The position numbers and the translations under genes were made by a program. From Rhodobacter xanthinilyticus (lineage in GTDB: Bacteria; Pseudomonadota; Alphaproteobacteria; Rhodobacterales; Rhodobacteraceae): DNA of 64,000 nt. The stretch lies in NCBI RefSeq assembly GCF_001856665.1, contig NZ_CP017781.1:496001-560000 (forward strand). Reading direction: 5' to 3'. Positions 7,926-16,643 of the stretch are shown here, piece by piece (position 1 is the first letter of the stretch; each line of letters opens with the position of its first letter). The notes beneath the pieces were generated by a model. That model was given only the letters and a program-made list of their open reading frames with translations. It had not been told where the DNA came from and did no database searches.

Positions 7926-9437
7926 TCAGTCGATATCGAAAACGACGCCCTGCGCCAGCGGCAGCTCGCGCGAGAAGTTGATCGTATTGGTCGCGCGGCG
8001 CATGTAGCCCTTCCACGCATCCGAGCCGCTCTCGCGCCCGCCGCCGGTCTCTTTCTCGCCGCCGAACGCGCCGCCGATCTCGGCGCCCGAGGTGCCGATA
8101 TTGACATTGGCGATCCCGCAATCCGAGCCGCGCGCCGACAGGAAGGTCTCCATCTCGCGCATGTCGAGCGTGAAGATCGACGAGCTCAGCCCCGCGCCGA
8201 CCGCGTTGTGGCTCTCGAGCACGGCATCGAAGTCATTGTATTTCATGACATAAAGGATCGGCGCGAAGGTCTCTTCGAGAACCGGCCCGGTTTGCTCGGG
8301 CATTTCGACCAAGGCCGGGTGCACATAATAGGCCGCGTTCGAGGCGACCGAGGCGCGCGCCCCGCCATGGACCTTGCCGCCCGCCGCCCGCGCGGCCTCG
8401 AGCGCGCTCTGCATCGCGTCGAAGGCGAGCTTGTCGATCAGCGGCCCGACGAGCGCCTGCGTCTCGAGCGGGTTGCCCACCGAAACGCTCGCATAGGCCT
8501 TGATCAGCCGCGGCACCAGCGCGTCATAGACGCTCTCATGCACGAAGAGCCGGCGCATCGTGGTGCAGCGTTGGCCCGCCGTGCCCATCGCGCCGAAGGC
8601 GACCGCGCGCAGCGCCATGTCGAGATCGGCCGAGGGGCAGACGATGCCCGCGTTGTTGCCGCCGAGCTCGAGGATCGAGCGCCCGAACCGCGCCGCGACC
8701 TTCGGCCCGACGATCCGGCCCATGCGGGTCGAGCCAGTGGCCGAGATCAGCGCGACATCATGGCTCTCGACGAGCGTGTTGCCGACATCGCCCGCGCCGA
8801 TCAGCACCTGCGAGAGATCTGCCGGCGCCGCGCCGAACCGCGCCAGCGCGCGTTCGAGGATCGCCTGGCTCGCAAGCGCGGTGAGCGGCGTCTTTTCCGA
8901 GGGTTTCCAGATCACGCTGTTGCCGCACACGAGCGCGAGCGCGGTGTTCCACGACCAGACCGCGACCGGGAAGTTGAAGGCCGAGATCACGCCGACGACG
9001 CCGAGCGGGTGCCAGGTTTCCATCATCCGGTGGCCCGGGCGCTCGGTCGCGATGGTCAGGCCGTAAAGCTGGCGCGAGAGGCCGACCGCGAAATCGCAGA
9101 TGTCGATCATCTCCTGCACCTCGCCGAGGCCCTCGGACGGGCTCTTGCCGGCCTCGATCGAGACGAGACGGCCGAGCGCGTCCTTCGCGGCGCGCAGCTC
9201 CTCGCCCAGAAGCCGCACGAGCTCGCCGCGCTTGGGCGCGGGCACCTCGCGCCAGGCCTTGAACGCCACCTTGGCGCGCGCGATCGCGGCCTCGGCGGTG
9301 GCGGGGGTGTCGGTCACCAGGGCGCCGATCTGCTCGCCGGTCACCGGGCTGAAGCTGGCCATCGGCCCGCCGGTATAGAGAGCGGCATCGACGCCGAGCT
9401 GATCGAGGAGCGTTTTGGCTTCGGTTGCAAGCGACAT
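7926..9437 (-). CDS. amaB: ALDH7-family dehydrogenase, L-piperidine-6-carboxylate / aminoadipate semialdehyde dehydrogenase
   Basis: The 503-residue protein is an NAD-dependent aldehyde dehydrogenase with the catalytic Cys near residue 290 in the motif GTAGQRCTTMRRL and the general-base Glu near 255 in ELGGNNAG. The GQRCTT-x-RR form is characteristic of the ALDH7 (antiquitin) branch, which oxidises 2-aminoadipate 6-semialdehyde in lysine and pipecolate breakdown; AmaB of Pseudomonas putida is the bacterial model. It is third in the minus-strand unit amaA-permease-amaB-aminotransferase. The intact active site and the presence of an AmaA-like gene two positions upstream make the specific role likely, although other ALDH substrates cannot be excluded. 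Confidence 0.85.
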   Translation of the reverse strand: MSLATEAKTLLDQLGVDAALYTGGPMASFSPVTGEQIGALVTDTPATAEAAIARAKVAFKAWREVPAPKRGELVRLLGEELRAAKDALGRLVSIEAGKSPSEGLGEVQEMIDICDFAVGLSRQLYGLTIATERPGHRMMETWHPLGVVGVISAFNFPVAVWSWNTALALVCGNSVIWKPSEKTPLTALASQAILERALARFGAAPADLSQVLIGAGDVGNTLVESHDVALISATGSTRMGRIVGPKVAARFGRSILELGGNNAGIVCPSADLDMALRAVAFGAMGTAGQRCTTMRRLFVHESVYDALVPRLIKAYASVSVGNPLETQALVGPLIDKLAFDAMQSALEAARAAGGKVHGGARASVASNAAYYVHPALVEMPEQTGPVLEETFAPILYVMKYNDFDAVLESHNAVGAGLSSSIFTLDMREMETFLSARGSDCGIANVNIGTSGAEIGGAFGGEKETGGGRESGSDAWKGYMRRATNTINFSRELPLAQGVVFDID

Positions 9438-9457
9438 GGGGGTCCTTCCTGTGGGTC

Positions 9458-10870
9458 TTATTCGACGAAATGGATGAGGGTGACGAGCGCCGCCGCGAGG
9501 GCGAGGCCGTAGAGGGTAAAGCCGCGGTTGATCGTGAAGGTCACCCGCGCGGGGGAGAGCCCGAGCGCGCGGCCGGTGATGATCGACATCGCCGAGATCG
9601 GCGAGGCGGAGATCGCGAGCGCCCAGGCAAAGCAGAGCGCGAGCGCGAGCGAGAGCGGGTGGGCGGCGCCGACCGGCCCCGCGCCGAAGAGCTGCGCGGC
9701 CATCACCATCACGATCGAATGGGGGATGAGCGCGGCGCCGGCGAGCGGGATCAGCACGAGGCAGCCGAGGATGATCGCGAGCGCGGGCAGCGCGCCGCTT
9801 TCGATCAGCGCGCCGATGCCGAGCGCGTTGAGCGCGAGCGAGACGCCCGCCCCGATCACCGCCGCGGCGAGGAAGATCGTCGCCTCGTTCGCCATCGTGC
9901 TCGAGGCCTCGGCGAGCGTGTCGAGCGGGTTTTGCCGGCGGGCCGGGCGGGCGGCGGGCTCGAGGATCGGCCAGAGCAGGGCGAGGAGCGGCAGCACGAG
10001 GCAGGCCGCGACGAGGAAGCTCACATCGAGCGCGCGGTGGAGCGCGAGCGTCACCGCGATCAGCCCCGCCACCCCGGCGAGGATCGCGCCGAGCGCCCGG
10101 GCCCCGCCCGCGGGCGCTGTGCTTTCCGGGTCGGGCGCGGTGGCGCCGCGGTCAAAGGCCAGCGCGCCGAGCGAGACGAGCATCGCGGCGCCGAAGCTCA
10201 CCCCGAGAAACACCACCGGATCGAGCGCCGGGATCGCCGAGGTCACGATCGCAAAGCCCACCCCGATCGGGTTCCAGACCGTCATCAGGAGCGTGCCGCG
10301 CAGCGCCGCGAGCGTGACCGGGCCCGGGTCGAGGCCGGGCTTGCCCTCCGCGCGCGCCCGCGCGGCATGGTCGGCGGCGATATCGGACATCATCCCGATC
10401 GTGCCGATGTTGAACAGAACCGAGAGGAATTGCGCGCCGAAGGTCATCGCCGCCGCGCGCATCCGGGCGGGGAAGGCGAAGAGCTGCGCCGCCGCCGCGC
10501 CGATCACCTTCGAGGCGCGCACCGGCGCGCGGATCAGCCCGAGCGTGGTCAGAAAGGCCGAAAACGCCGTGCCCTGCATCAGCGCGCGTTCCATCGCGGG
10601 CAAGGCTTCGGGCGCGGTGAGCGCCACCGTCGCCGCCACGACCAGCGCGCCGATCGCGAAGACCCGGGCGATCTTGTTCACCGCGCCGAGCCGCAAGAGC
10701 GCAAGCGCGACCGCCGCCGCCGCCGCGAGCCCGTTCAGCGCCGCGAGCTCGGGCCAGAGACGCGCGCCGATCTGCCCGGCCAGAAGCCCCGCGATCATCA
10801 CGACCGCAAGCCCGCCCGAGACCCGGCGCAGCCCCGCACCGCGCGCCGCCATCGTGACCCCGCTCTGCAT
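9458..10870 (-). CDS. polytopic membrane protein, probable transporter of unidentified family
   Basis: The 470-residue protein has roughly eleven to thirteen hydrophobic segments and almost no soluble domain. It has two broadly similar halves separated by a charged linker near 310-330 (PAARPARRQNPLDTL), which suggests an inverted-repeat carrier of the ion-transporter type. I do not recognise a named family from motifs. It begins 3 bp after the amaA stop and is followed by amaB after 20 bp, so it is made with the pipecolate enzymes. Uptake of pipecolate, lysine or a related acid, or export of an intermediate, is an inference from position only. Confidence 0.7.
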   Translation of the reverse strand: MQSGVTMAARGAGLRRVSGGLAVVMIAGLLAGQIGARLWPELAALNGLAAAAAVALALLRLGAVNKIARVFAIGALVVAATVALTAPEALPAMERALMQGTAFSAFLTTLGLIRAPVRASKVIGAAAAQLFAFPARMRAAAMTFGAQFLSVLFNIGTIGMMSDIAADHAARARAEGKPGLDPGPVTLAALRGTLLMTVWNPIGVGFAIVTSAIPALDPVVFLGVSFGAAMLVSLGALAFDRGATAPDPESTAPAGGARALGAILAGVAGLIAVTLALHRALDVSFLVAACLVLPLLALLWPILEPAARPARRQNPLDTLAEASSTMANEATIFLAAAVIGAGVSLALNALGIGALIESGALPALAIILGCLVLIPLAGAALIPHSIVMVMAAQLFGAGPVGAAHPLSLALALCFAWALAISASPISAMSIITGRALGLSPARVTFTINRGFTLYGLALAAALVTLIHFVE

Positions 10871-10873
10871 CGC

Positions 10874-12157
10874 TCAGACCCGGTCCGAGACGAAATGCTT
10901 CAGCCCCGCGCCCGCCGCGTAATAGGCGAATTTCGCCTCGCGCAGCGCCGCGGTTTCGACCTTGGTGACCGGCAAAGGCATCGCCTCGAGCGGCAGATCG
11001 CACAGGATATGCCGCGCGAGCGCCTTGCCAAAGACCGTGCCCGGCGCGATCCCGCGGCCGTTGTAGCCGCAAAACGTCAGCGCGCGCTCGCCAAAGACAT
11101 GCAGCCGCGGCAGGTTGTTCGCGGTCATCCCGATCCGGCCCCACCATTCGGTCTCGAAGCCCACGCCCGCGAGCTGCGGGAAGATCTTGTGCATCGCGCG
11201 CAGCGCCCAGGCGCGATGCGTGGCGCGATCGAGCCCGCCGAGCCGGCCGACCGAGCCGAAGACGAGCCGCCCCATCTTGTCCATCCGGAACGACGAGAGC
11301 ACATCGGGCGTATCCCAGCAGCCCTCGCCGCCCGGCAGGATCGCGGCGCGCAGCGCCTCGGGCAGGACCGGCGTCGACATGTTGAAATAGGGCAGGATCA
11401 CCTGTTCCTGAACGATCTCGGGGAAGACCTTTTCGGTATAGGCGTCCGAGGCCGGGATCAGCCATTTCGCCTTCATCGTGCCGCCCGGGGTGCGCAAGAC
11501 CCAATCGGCCCCCGCCCGCGCGATGCCGCTCACCGGCGAGCTCGCATGGATCACCGCCCCCGCCTTGATCGCCGCATGGGCGAGCCCGCGGGCATAGGCG
11601 AGCGGCTGGATCGTGCCCGCGCGATGATCGAGCAGCGCGCCCCTGTAGCGCCCGCCGCCGACGCGCCGCCGGGTCTCGGCCGCGTCGAGCAGCTCGACCG
11701 GCGCGCCGCGCGCCTGCCATTGCCGCATCCGGTCGGAGACCTCCGCCAGCCCCTTGCGCCCGACCGCCAGATGCAGCGTGCCGTTATGCACCGCCTCGCA
11801 GTCGAGACCATGGCGCTTGACGATCGAGAACACCTCGCCCGGCGCATTGCCGAGAAATTCCAGAAGCCGCGCGCCATACTCCGCGCCGAGCGCATTGGGC
11901 AGCTCCTCGGGCATCACCCACATCCCGGCATTGACCAGCCCGACATTGCGCCCCGCGCCGCCAAAGCCCGGCTCGACCGCCTCGAGGATCGTCACCGAAA
12001 CCCCCGCTTGAGCCAGATGCAGCGCCGCCGACAGCCCGGTATAGCCCGCGCCGATGATCGCGACCTCGGTCTCGGCCGCGCCGGAGAGGGCGGTGAGTGC
12101 CGGGGCAGGGGGGGCGGAGAGCTCCCAAAGGCCGTGGCTGAGAGGATCGTTAAGCAT
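10874..12157 (-). CDS. amaA: FAD-dependent L-pipecolate oxidase-like protein
   Basis: The 427-residue flavoprotein belongs to the DAO family. A dinucleotide-binding motif (EVAIIGAGYTGLSAALHLAQ) lies at about residue 30, followed by GFGGAGRNVGLVN, and near the C-terminus FCGYNGRGIAPGTVFGK, the second FAD contact. Length and layout match AmaA, the Pseudomonas putida enzyme that oxidises L-pipecolate to piperideine-6-carboxylate. Gamma-glutamylputrescine oxidases (PuuB) are close relatives and are the main alternative. The neighbouring ALDH7 gene favours the pipecolate assignment. It heads a four-gene minus-strand unit, and its upstream region contains a LysR-type palindrome shared in form with the divergent ABC operon. 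Confidence 0.8.
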   Translation of the reverse strand: MLNDPLSHGLWELSAPPAPALTALSGAAETEVAIIGAGYTGLSAALHLAQAGVSVTILEAVEPGFGGAGRNVGLVNAGMWVMPEELPNALGAEYGARLLEFLGNAPGEVFSIVKRHGLDCEAVHNGTLHLAVGRKGLAEVSDRMRQWQARGAPVELLDAAETRRRVGGGRYRGALLDHRAGTIQPLAYARGLAHAAIKAGAVIHASSPVSGIARAGADWVLRTPGGTMKAKWLIPASDAYTEKVFPEIVQEQVILPYFNMSTPVLPEALRAAILPGGEGCWDTPDVLSSFRMDKMGRLVFGSVGRLGGLDRATHRAWALRAMHKIFPQLAGVGFETEWWGRIGMTANNLPRLHVFGERALTFCGYNGRGIAPGTVFGKALARHILCDLPLEAMPLPVTKVETAALREAKFAYYAAGAGLKHFVSDRV

Positions 12158-12252
12158 CGTGAGGCTCCGGGATCAGACGTGCGGCCCATCTGCCGCCGCC
12201 CAAGGGGTGCCCGAAATCGGCGCCGAATTCCAGTTCTGTGTGCGTCACACGT

Positions 12253-12269
12253 CATTCCGATGTGGAATG
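12253..12269. promoter_or_regulatory. LysR-type operator palindrome, amaA side
   Basis: CATTCCGATGTGGAATG is a perfect inverted repeat with 6-bp arms and contains the T-N11-A core of LysR-type operators. It lies 95 bp upstream of the amaA start. A second copy with the same outer arms is at 12515-12531 on the other side of the region. The LysR gene at 15732, encoded in the divergent operon, is the obvious candidate to bind both. Confidence 0.6.
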
Positions 12270-12514
12270 TCTCGCGCGGGGCGCGGTCATTCCGAATACG
12301 ATCGGCGGGAAACGGCGTGCGACCGGGCGAAACATCGGGGGAGGCCCGGCATTTCGTTGATTTTAGAGCGTTTTTGTGGCGTTCAAGAATCAATCACCGC
12401 CAGATTGAAAGCGCTGAAACTTTAATCACTCGCAAAATCGGCAAAATATCTGCTCAAAACGTCATGCCGCAGCGCGGCGCTAACCGCCCGTTTTGCAAGG
12501 TTATCCCACAAAGT

Positions 12515-12531
12515 CATTCTCAAATGGAATG
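12515..12531. promoter_or_regulatory. LysR-type operator palindrome, ABC transporter side
   Basis: CATTCTCAAATGGAATG has the same length and the same CATTC...GAATG arms as the site at 12253-12269, and the same T-N11-A core. It ends 104 bp before the binding-protein start codon. Near-equal distance from the two divergent start codons (95 and 104 bp) argues that one regulator controls both units. Confidence 0.6.
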
Positions 12532-12635
12532 ATTTTTTGCGCATCGCTTGATTGTTCCGCCCGCGCGACCGGGGCCTTTGAAGACCAAGCCCACGGCAAG
12601 AGACCGGGGCCTGTCCAATCTTCAGGGAGATATCC

Positions 12636-13481
12636 GTGACCCATCCGCTTCCCTTCGCGCTGCGCCGTCTCGCCCTTGGCGGCCTCGTCGCCGCCGCCCT
12701 TGCCGCCCCGCTCGCCACCCCCGCCGCCGCGCAATCGCCCGAAGAGGGCTGGGCGGGCGTGCAGGCCGCGGGCAAGCTGCGCTGCGGCGCGGCCGTCTTC
12801 CCGCCCTATGTGATGCGCGACCCGGTCACCGGCGACTACAGCGGCTTCTTCGCCGATCTGTGCCGCGAATTCGGCGAAGAGGTGCTCAACGTGCCGGTCG
12901 AATTCGTCGACACCACCTGGGACAACATCGTCGCGGGCGTGCAGACCGGCAAATGGGATCTCTCGCTCGCGCTCAACCGCACGCCGACCCGCGCCCTCGC
13001 CATCGCCTTCTCGGACCCGGCGGTGCCCTATGAAATCACGCTCCTCTACAACAAGGACAACCCGAAGATCCCGGCCGACGCGAAGGGCCTTGCCGATCTC
13101 GACAAGGAAGACATCACCATCGCCGTCGTCTCCGGCACCGCGATGGACAAATCGGTCAGCCCCTTGGTGAAAAACGCCAAGGTCGTGCGCCTGCCGTCCT
13201 CGGATGAGGCGCGCCTTGCGGTGATGTCGCGCCGCGCCGATGTGCTGGCCGACCCCTCGGACACCAACCGCCTGTTCATCGCCGCCAACAAGGATTGGGC
13301 GGTCGATCTCGCGCCGCAGCCGGCAATCTCGAAACAGGGCATCGGCTTTGGCCTGAACGCCGCCTTCCCGGCCAAGGATATCGCCGCCCTCAACATCTTC
13401 ATTGAGGAGAAGGTCGCGACCGGCCATGTCGAGGCCCTCGTCGACAAGGCCGTCCAGGAGGTTCTGGCCGAGGGCCAGTAA
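12636..13481 (+). CDS. periplasmic amino-acid-binding protein of an ABC transporter
   Basis: This is a family 3 solute-binding protein of 281 residues. A Sec signal peptide runs to about residue 32 (ATPAAAQ), followed by the family opening GKLRCGAAVFPPYVMRDPVTGDYSGFFADLC. It delivers a polar amino acid to the membrane permeases encoded downstream. The GTG start at 12636 is supported by AGGGAG seven bases upstream and by the fit of the signal peptide. It heads a five-gene unit (binding protein, ATPase, two permeases, LysR) divergent from the pipecolate catabolic genes, so D-lysine, L-lysine or pipecolate are plausible ligands. Family membership is clear; the ligand is inferred. Confidence 0.9.
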   Translation: MTHPLPFALRRLALGGLVAAALAAPLATPAAAQSPEEGWAGVQAAGKLRCGAAVFPPYVMRDPVTGDYSGFFADLCREFGEEVLNVPVEFVDTTWDNIVAGVQTGKWDLSLALNRTPTRALAIAFSDPAVPYEITLLYNKDNPKIPADAKGLADLDKEDITIAVVSGTAMDKSVSPLVKNAKVVRLPSSDEARLAVMSRRADVLADPSDTNRLFIAANKDWAVDLAPQPAISKQGIGFGLNAAFPAKDIAALNIFIEEKVATGHVEALVDKAVQEVLAEGQ

Positions 13482-13538
13482 CCGCGAAACCGGCGGGCGG
13501 GGCAACCCGCCTGCCCCCCCAGCGCAAGAGCAAAGACG

Positions 13539-14300
13539 ATGGTTCAGGACAAGCTCCTCAAAATCCACAACCTGCACAAATCCTACGGCGATCTGGAGAT
13601 CTTCAAGGGGCTCAGCCTCTCGATGGATCGCGGCGACCGGCTGGTGATCATCGGCCCCTCCGGCGGGGGCAAGTCGACGCTTCTGCGCATCGTGATGGGG
13701 CTCGAGGAGATCGTCGGCGGCGATGTCTATCTCGACGGCAAGCCCTATATCTTCCGCGATGGCGGAAAGACCCGGATCGAGCGCAAGTTGCAGGCGCGCG
13801 TGGGCATGGTGTTCCAGCATTACACCCTCTTCCCGCATCTCGACATCCTGCGCAACCTGACGCTCGCGCCGATCAAGACCCGCGGCACCTCGCGCGCCGA
13901 GGCCGAGGAAAAGGCGATGGCCCTGCTGACCCGCTTCGGCCTCGCCGCCAAGGCCCGCGCCTATCCCTCGCAGCTCTCCGGCGGCCAAAAGCAGCGCGTC
14001 GCGATCGCCCGCGCGCTGATGCTCGACCCGGATCTCTTGCTCTTCGACGAGGTGACCTCGGCGCTCGACCCCGAGCTCGTGGCCGAGGTCGAGGCGGTGA
14101 TGATGGAGCTCGCCGCGGCGGGCATGCCGATGATGATCGTCACCCATGACATGCATTTCGCCCGCAATATCGCGAGCCGCGTGGTCTTTGCCGCGGGCGG
14201 CGTGGTGGTCGAGGATGGCCCGCCCGAACAGGTGCTCGACGCGCCGCAGGTCGCGCGCACGCGCGAATTCGTCGAGCGGGTCTTTGCGCGGAAGAAATGA
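13539..14300 (+). CDS. polar amino acid ABC transporter ATP-binding protein
   Basis: This is the 253-residue nucleotide-binding subunit of a GlnQ/HisP-type importer. It has the Walker A motif GPSGGGKST near residue 42, the signature LSGGQKQRVAIARAL near 148, Walker B LLLFDEVTSALDPE and the switch His in VTHDM. The conserved GMVFQHYTLFPHLDILRNL Q-loop segment is typical of the amino acid uptake subgroup. It sits between the binding protein and the first permease, whose start follows the stop by three bases. Confidence 0.95.
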   Translation: MVQDKLLKIHNLHKSYGDLEIFKGLSLSMDRGDRLVIIGPSGGGKSTLLRIVMGLEEIVGGDVYLDGKPYIFRDGGKTRIERKLQARVGMVFQHYTLFPHLDILRNLTLAPIKTRGTSRAEAEEKAMALLTRFGLAAKARAYPSQLSGGQKQRVAIARALMLDPDLLLFDEVTSALDPELVAEVEAVMMELAAAGMPMMIVTHDMHFARNIASRVVFAAGGVVVEDGPPEQVLDAPQVARTREFVERVFARKK

Positions 14301-14303
14301 GCC

Positions 14304-14972
14304 ATGAATTATGACCTGCAATTCTTCTACGTCTGGCAAAACCTCGACAAGCTCGGCCAGGGGCTCCTGATCTCGCTCGAGCTCACGGTGCTGGCCAATC
14401 TGATCGGGCTGAGCCTCGGCTTTGTCATCGCGCTGATGCTGCGGGCGCGCACGGTGGCGCTGCGGGCGCCGGCCTCGGCGCTCGTCGAGGTGTTTCGCTG
14501 CACCCCGGTGCTGATCCAGGTGGTGTGGTTTTTCTACTGCGTGCCGATCCTCTTCAACCTCTTCGTCGATCCGATGGTGATGGGGGTGCTGGCGCTCGGG
14601 CTGAACCTCGCCGCCTTCAACGCCGAGGGCTACCGCGCCGCGATCCAGTCGGTGCCGCGCGAGCAATATGACGCCTGCTCCGCGCTCGGGCTCTCGGGCT
14701 GGACGCGGGTGCGCCATGTGATCTTGCCCCATGCGCTGCGCGCCGCGCTGCCGGTGCTGATGACCAACGGCATCACCATCTTCCAGCAAAGCGCGCTGGT
14801 CGCGCTCGTGGCGATCCCGGACCTGATGTATGAGGGCAAGATGCTCGCCACCGAGACCTATCGCCCGATCGAGACCTATACCGTCGTCGCGCTGATCTAT
14901 TTCGCGATCTCCGCGCCGATCTCGCTGATCGTGCAGCGCATCGAGGCGCGGTTCGACCGCGTCCAGGCCTGA
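14304..14972 (+). CDS. polar amino acid ABC transporter permease (first)
   Basis: The 222-residue protein is a HisM/HisQ-type inner-membrane permease with about five membrane segments. The EAA loop that docks the ATPase is visible near residue 130 (DACSALGLSGWTRVRHVILPHALR). The short N-terminal segment TVLANLIGLSLGFVIALMLRA and the motif VEVFRCTPVLIQVVWFFY are characteristic of the family. It works as a heterodimer with the next gene product. Confidence 0.94.
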   Translation: MNYDLQFFYVWQNLDKLGQGLLISLELTVLANLIGLSLGFVIALMLRARTVALRAPASALVEVFRCTPVLIQVVWFFYCVPILFNLFVDPMVMGVLALGLNLAAFNAEGYRAAIQSVPREQYDACSALGLSGWTRVRHVILPHALRAALPVLMTNGITIFQQSALVALVAIPDLMYEGKMLATETYRPIETYTVVALIYFAISAPISLIVQRIEARFDRVQA

Positions 14973-14984
14973 GGGAGCCCCGCC

Positions 14985-15653
14985 ATGATGCATTTCGACC
15001 CGACCCTGCCGCTGAAATATTGGGATGCGCTCCTGATCGGGCTGTGGATGAGCCTGCGGCTGACGCTGATCTGTCTGGTGCTGGGCGTCGCGCTGGGCTT
15101 CCTGACCTCGCAGGCGCGCCGCGCGCGGTTCGCGCCGCTGCGTGCCCTCGCGGTGCTCTATGTCGAGCTCTTCCGCGGCACGCCGGTGCTGATCCAGCTC
15201 TTCTGGATCTTCTATTGCCTGCCGCTTCTCTTGGGGTTTGAGCCCGGCAACTTCGCCTCCGCCGTCATCGCGCTCTCGCTCTACGCCGGGGCGATCACCT
15301 CCGAGACCTTCCGCGCCAGCCTGAAATCGATCCCGCGCGAGCAATATGACACCTGCCGCGCGCTCGGCATCACCGGGCTGAGCCTGGCGCTCTGGGTGGT
15401 GATGCCGCAGGCGCTCCTGCGCGCGATCCCGACGCTTTTGTCGAACGCGGTCGCGCTCTTCAAGGAAAGCGCGCTGATCTCGGCGGTGGGCATGGCCGAT
15501 CTGATGTTCATCGGCTCCTCGATCTCGAACCGCACCGGCCGGCCCGTCGAGATGCTGACCGCGGTGGCGATCATCTATTTCGTGGTGGCCTTCCCGCTGA
15601 CCCGGGTGGTGGGGCGCGTCGAGGCGCGGATCCTGCGCCGGCTGGCGGTCTGA
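14985..15653 (+). CDS. polar amino acid ABC transporter permease (second)
   Basis: This is the second 222-residue permease of the same importer and a clear paralogue of the preceding one, with VELFRGTPVLIQLFWIFY and the EAA loop DTCRALGITGLSLALWVVMPQALLR. The pairing of two unequal permeases with one ATPase is the histidine/lysine-arginine-ornithine transporter layout. It starts 12 bp after the first permease, behind the ribosome site GAGGGAG. Confidence 0.94.
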   Translation: MMHFDPTLPLKYWDALLIGLWMSLRLTLICLVLGVALGFLTSQARRARFAPLRALAVLYVELFRGTPVLIQLFWIFYCLPLLLGFEPGNFASAVIALSLYAGAITSETFRASLKSIPREQYDTCRALGITGLSLALWVVMPQALLRAIPTLLSNAVALFKESALISAVGMADLMFIGSSISNRTGRPVEMLTAVAIIYFVVAFPLTRVVGRVEARILRRLAV

Positions 15654-15731
15654 GCGGGCGGGGGGCAGAAAATGCTTGTCTCGCCGCGGGGGCCGCGCGA
15701 CATCAGGCAGGTCTCTCTCGGAGCCCTGCTG

Positions 15732-16640
15732 ATGAAAACCCCGCGCCGTTTCCTGCCCTCGCTCTCGCTTTTGCAAGCCTTCGAGGCGGCGGCGCGGCTG
15801 CAATCGATCACCGGCGCCGCGGCCGAGCTCTCGCTCACCCAAAGCGCCGTCTCGCGCCAGATCCGCGCGCTCGAGGAACAGCTCGGCACCGTGCTCTTTC
15901 ACCGCGAGAAACAGACGATCCGGCTGACCCATGGCGGGGCGACCTATGCCCGCGAGGTGCGCGAGGCGCTGCAAAAGATCTCGCAGGCCTCGATGAACCT
16001 GCGCGCCAACCCACATGGCGGCACGCTCTCGCTCGCGATCTTGCCGACCTTCGGCACGCGTTGGCTCGCGCCGCGGCTGCCGGCGTTTCTGGCCGCCAAT
16101 CCGGGGATCACGATCAACCTCGTCACCCGGCTGACGCAGTTCGATTTCTCCGCCGAGACGGTCGATGCCGCGATCCATTTCGGGCGCACCGATTGGCCCG
16201 GCGCGGCCTTCACCTATCTGATGGGCGAAGATGTCGTGCCCGCCTGTTCGCCGGCGATGGCGGCGCGGTTCGGCTTTGGCGCGCCCGCCGATCTGCGCGC
16301 CGCGCCGCTCCTGCATCTGACCTCGCGCCCCGATGCCTGGGAGAAATATTTCGCCCGCAACGGGGTCGATGCCGAGAATGTCCACGGCATGCTCTTTGAC
16401 CAATTCGCCACCGCCGCGCAGGCCGCCGCGGCCGGGCTCGGCGTCGCGCTCCTGCCGACCTTTCTGATCGAGGATGAGATCGCCGCGGGGCGGCTCGTGC
16501 GCGCGTTTGATGCGCCGATGCGCTCGGATGAGGCCTATTACCTCTGCTGGCCGCGCGATCAGGGCGATTACGAGCCGCTGCGCCAGTTCGCCGATTGGCT
16601 GGTGGGGGAGGCCCGCGCCTTCGAGGCGGCGCGGGCCTGA
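15732..16640 (+). CDS. LysR-type regulator, GcvA subgroup
   Basis: The 302-residue protein has an N-terminal winged helix-turn-helix (LLQAFEAAARLQSITGAAAE then LSLTQSAVSRQIRALEEQLG) and a LysR co-inducer domain. Wording such as PSLSLLQAFEAAAR and LFHREKQTIRLT places it in the GcvA-like branch. I prefer the ATG at 15732, which has GGAG nine bases upstream and gives the usual family N-terminus, over the ATG at 15672. Located at the end of the ABC operon and facing the OCD gene, it is the likely regulator acting at the two palindromes in 12253-12531. It ends three bases before the convergent OCD stop. Confidence 0.9.
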   Translation: MKTPRRFLPSLSLLQAFEAAARLQSITGAAAELSLTQSAVSRQIRALEEQLGTVLFHREKQTIRLTHGGATYAREVREALQKISQASMNLRANPHGGTLSLAILPTFGTRWLAPRLPAFLAANPGITINLVTRLTQFDFSAETVDAAIHFGRTDWPGAAFTYLMGEDVVPACSPAMAARFGFGAPADLRAAPLLHLTSRPDAWEKYFARNGVDAENVHGMLFDQFATAAQAAAAGLGVALLPTFLIEDEIAAGRLVRAFDAPMRSDEAYYLCWPRDQGDYEPLRQFADWLVGEARAFEAARA

Positions 16641-16643
16641 GGC

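Larger units (their letters stand above)
12158..12635 (+). other. 478-bp divergent regulatory region between amaA and the ABC operon
   Basis: There is no convincing gene here. The region is much richer in A/T than its surroundings from about 12340 to 12545, as expected of divergent promoters. It contains two 17-bp palindromes with the same arms (annotated separately) and one further short palindrome, ATTCCGAAT, at 12289-12297 near the first. I could not identify a confident -35/-10 pair on either strand. Confidence 0.6.

Noticed and set aside
9425-12532. A 1035-codon plus-strand open frame
   Set aside because: It is antisense to amaB, the permease and amaA, all with clear motifs, and its translation is an Arg/Asp/Gly-rich string typical of shadow frames in GC-rich DNA.
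12501-16403. A 1300-codon minus-strand open frame
   Set aside because: It lies opposite the ABC transporter and LysR genes, has no domain signature and has the low-complexity composition of an antisense frame.
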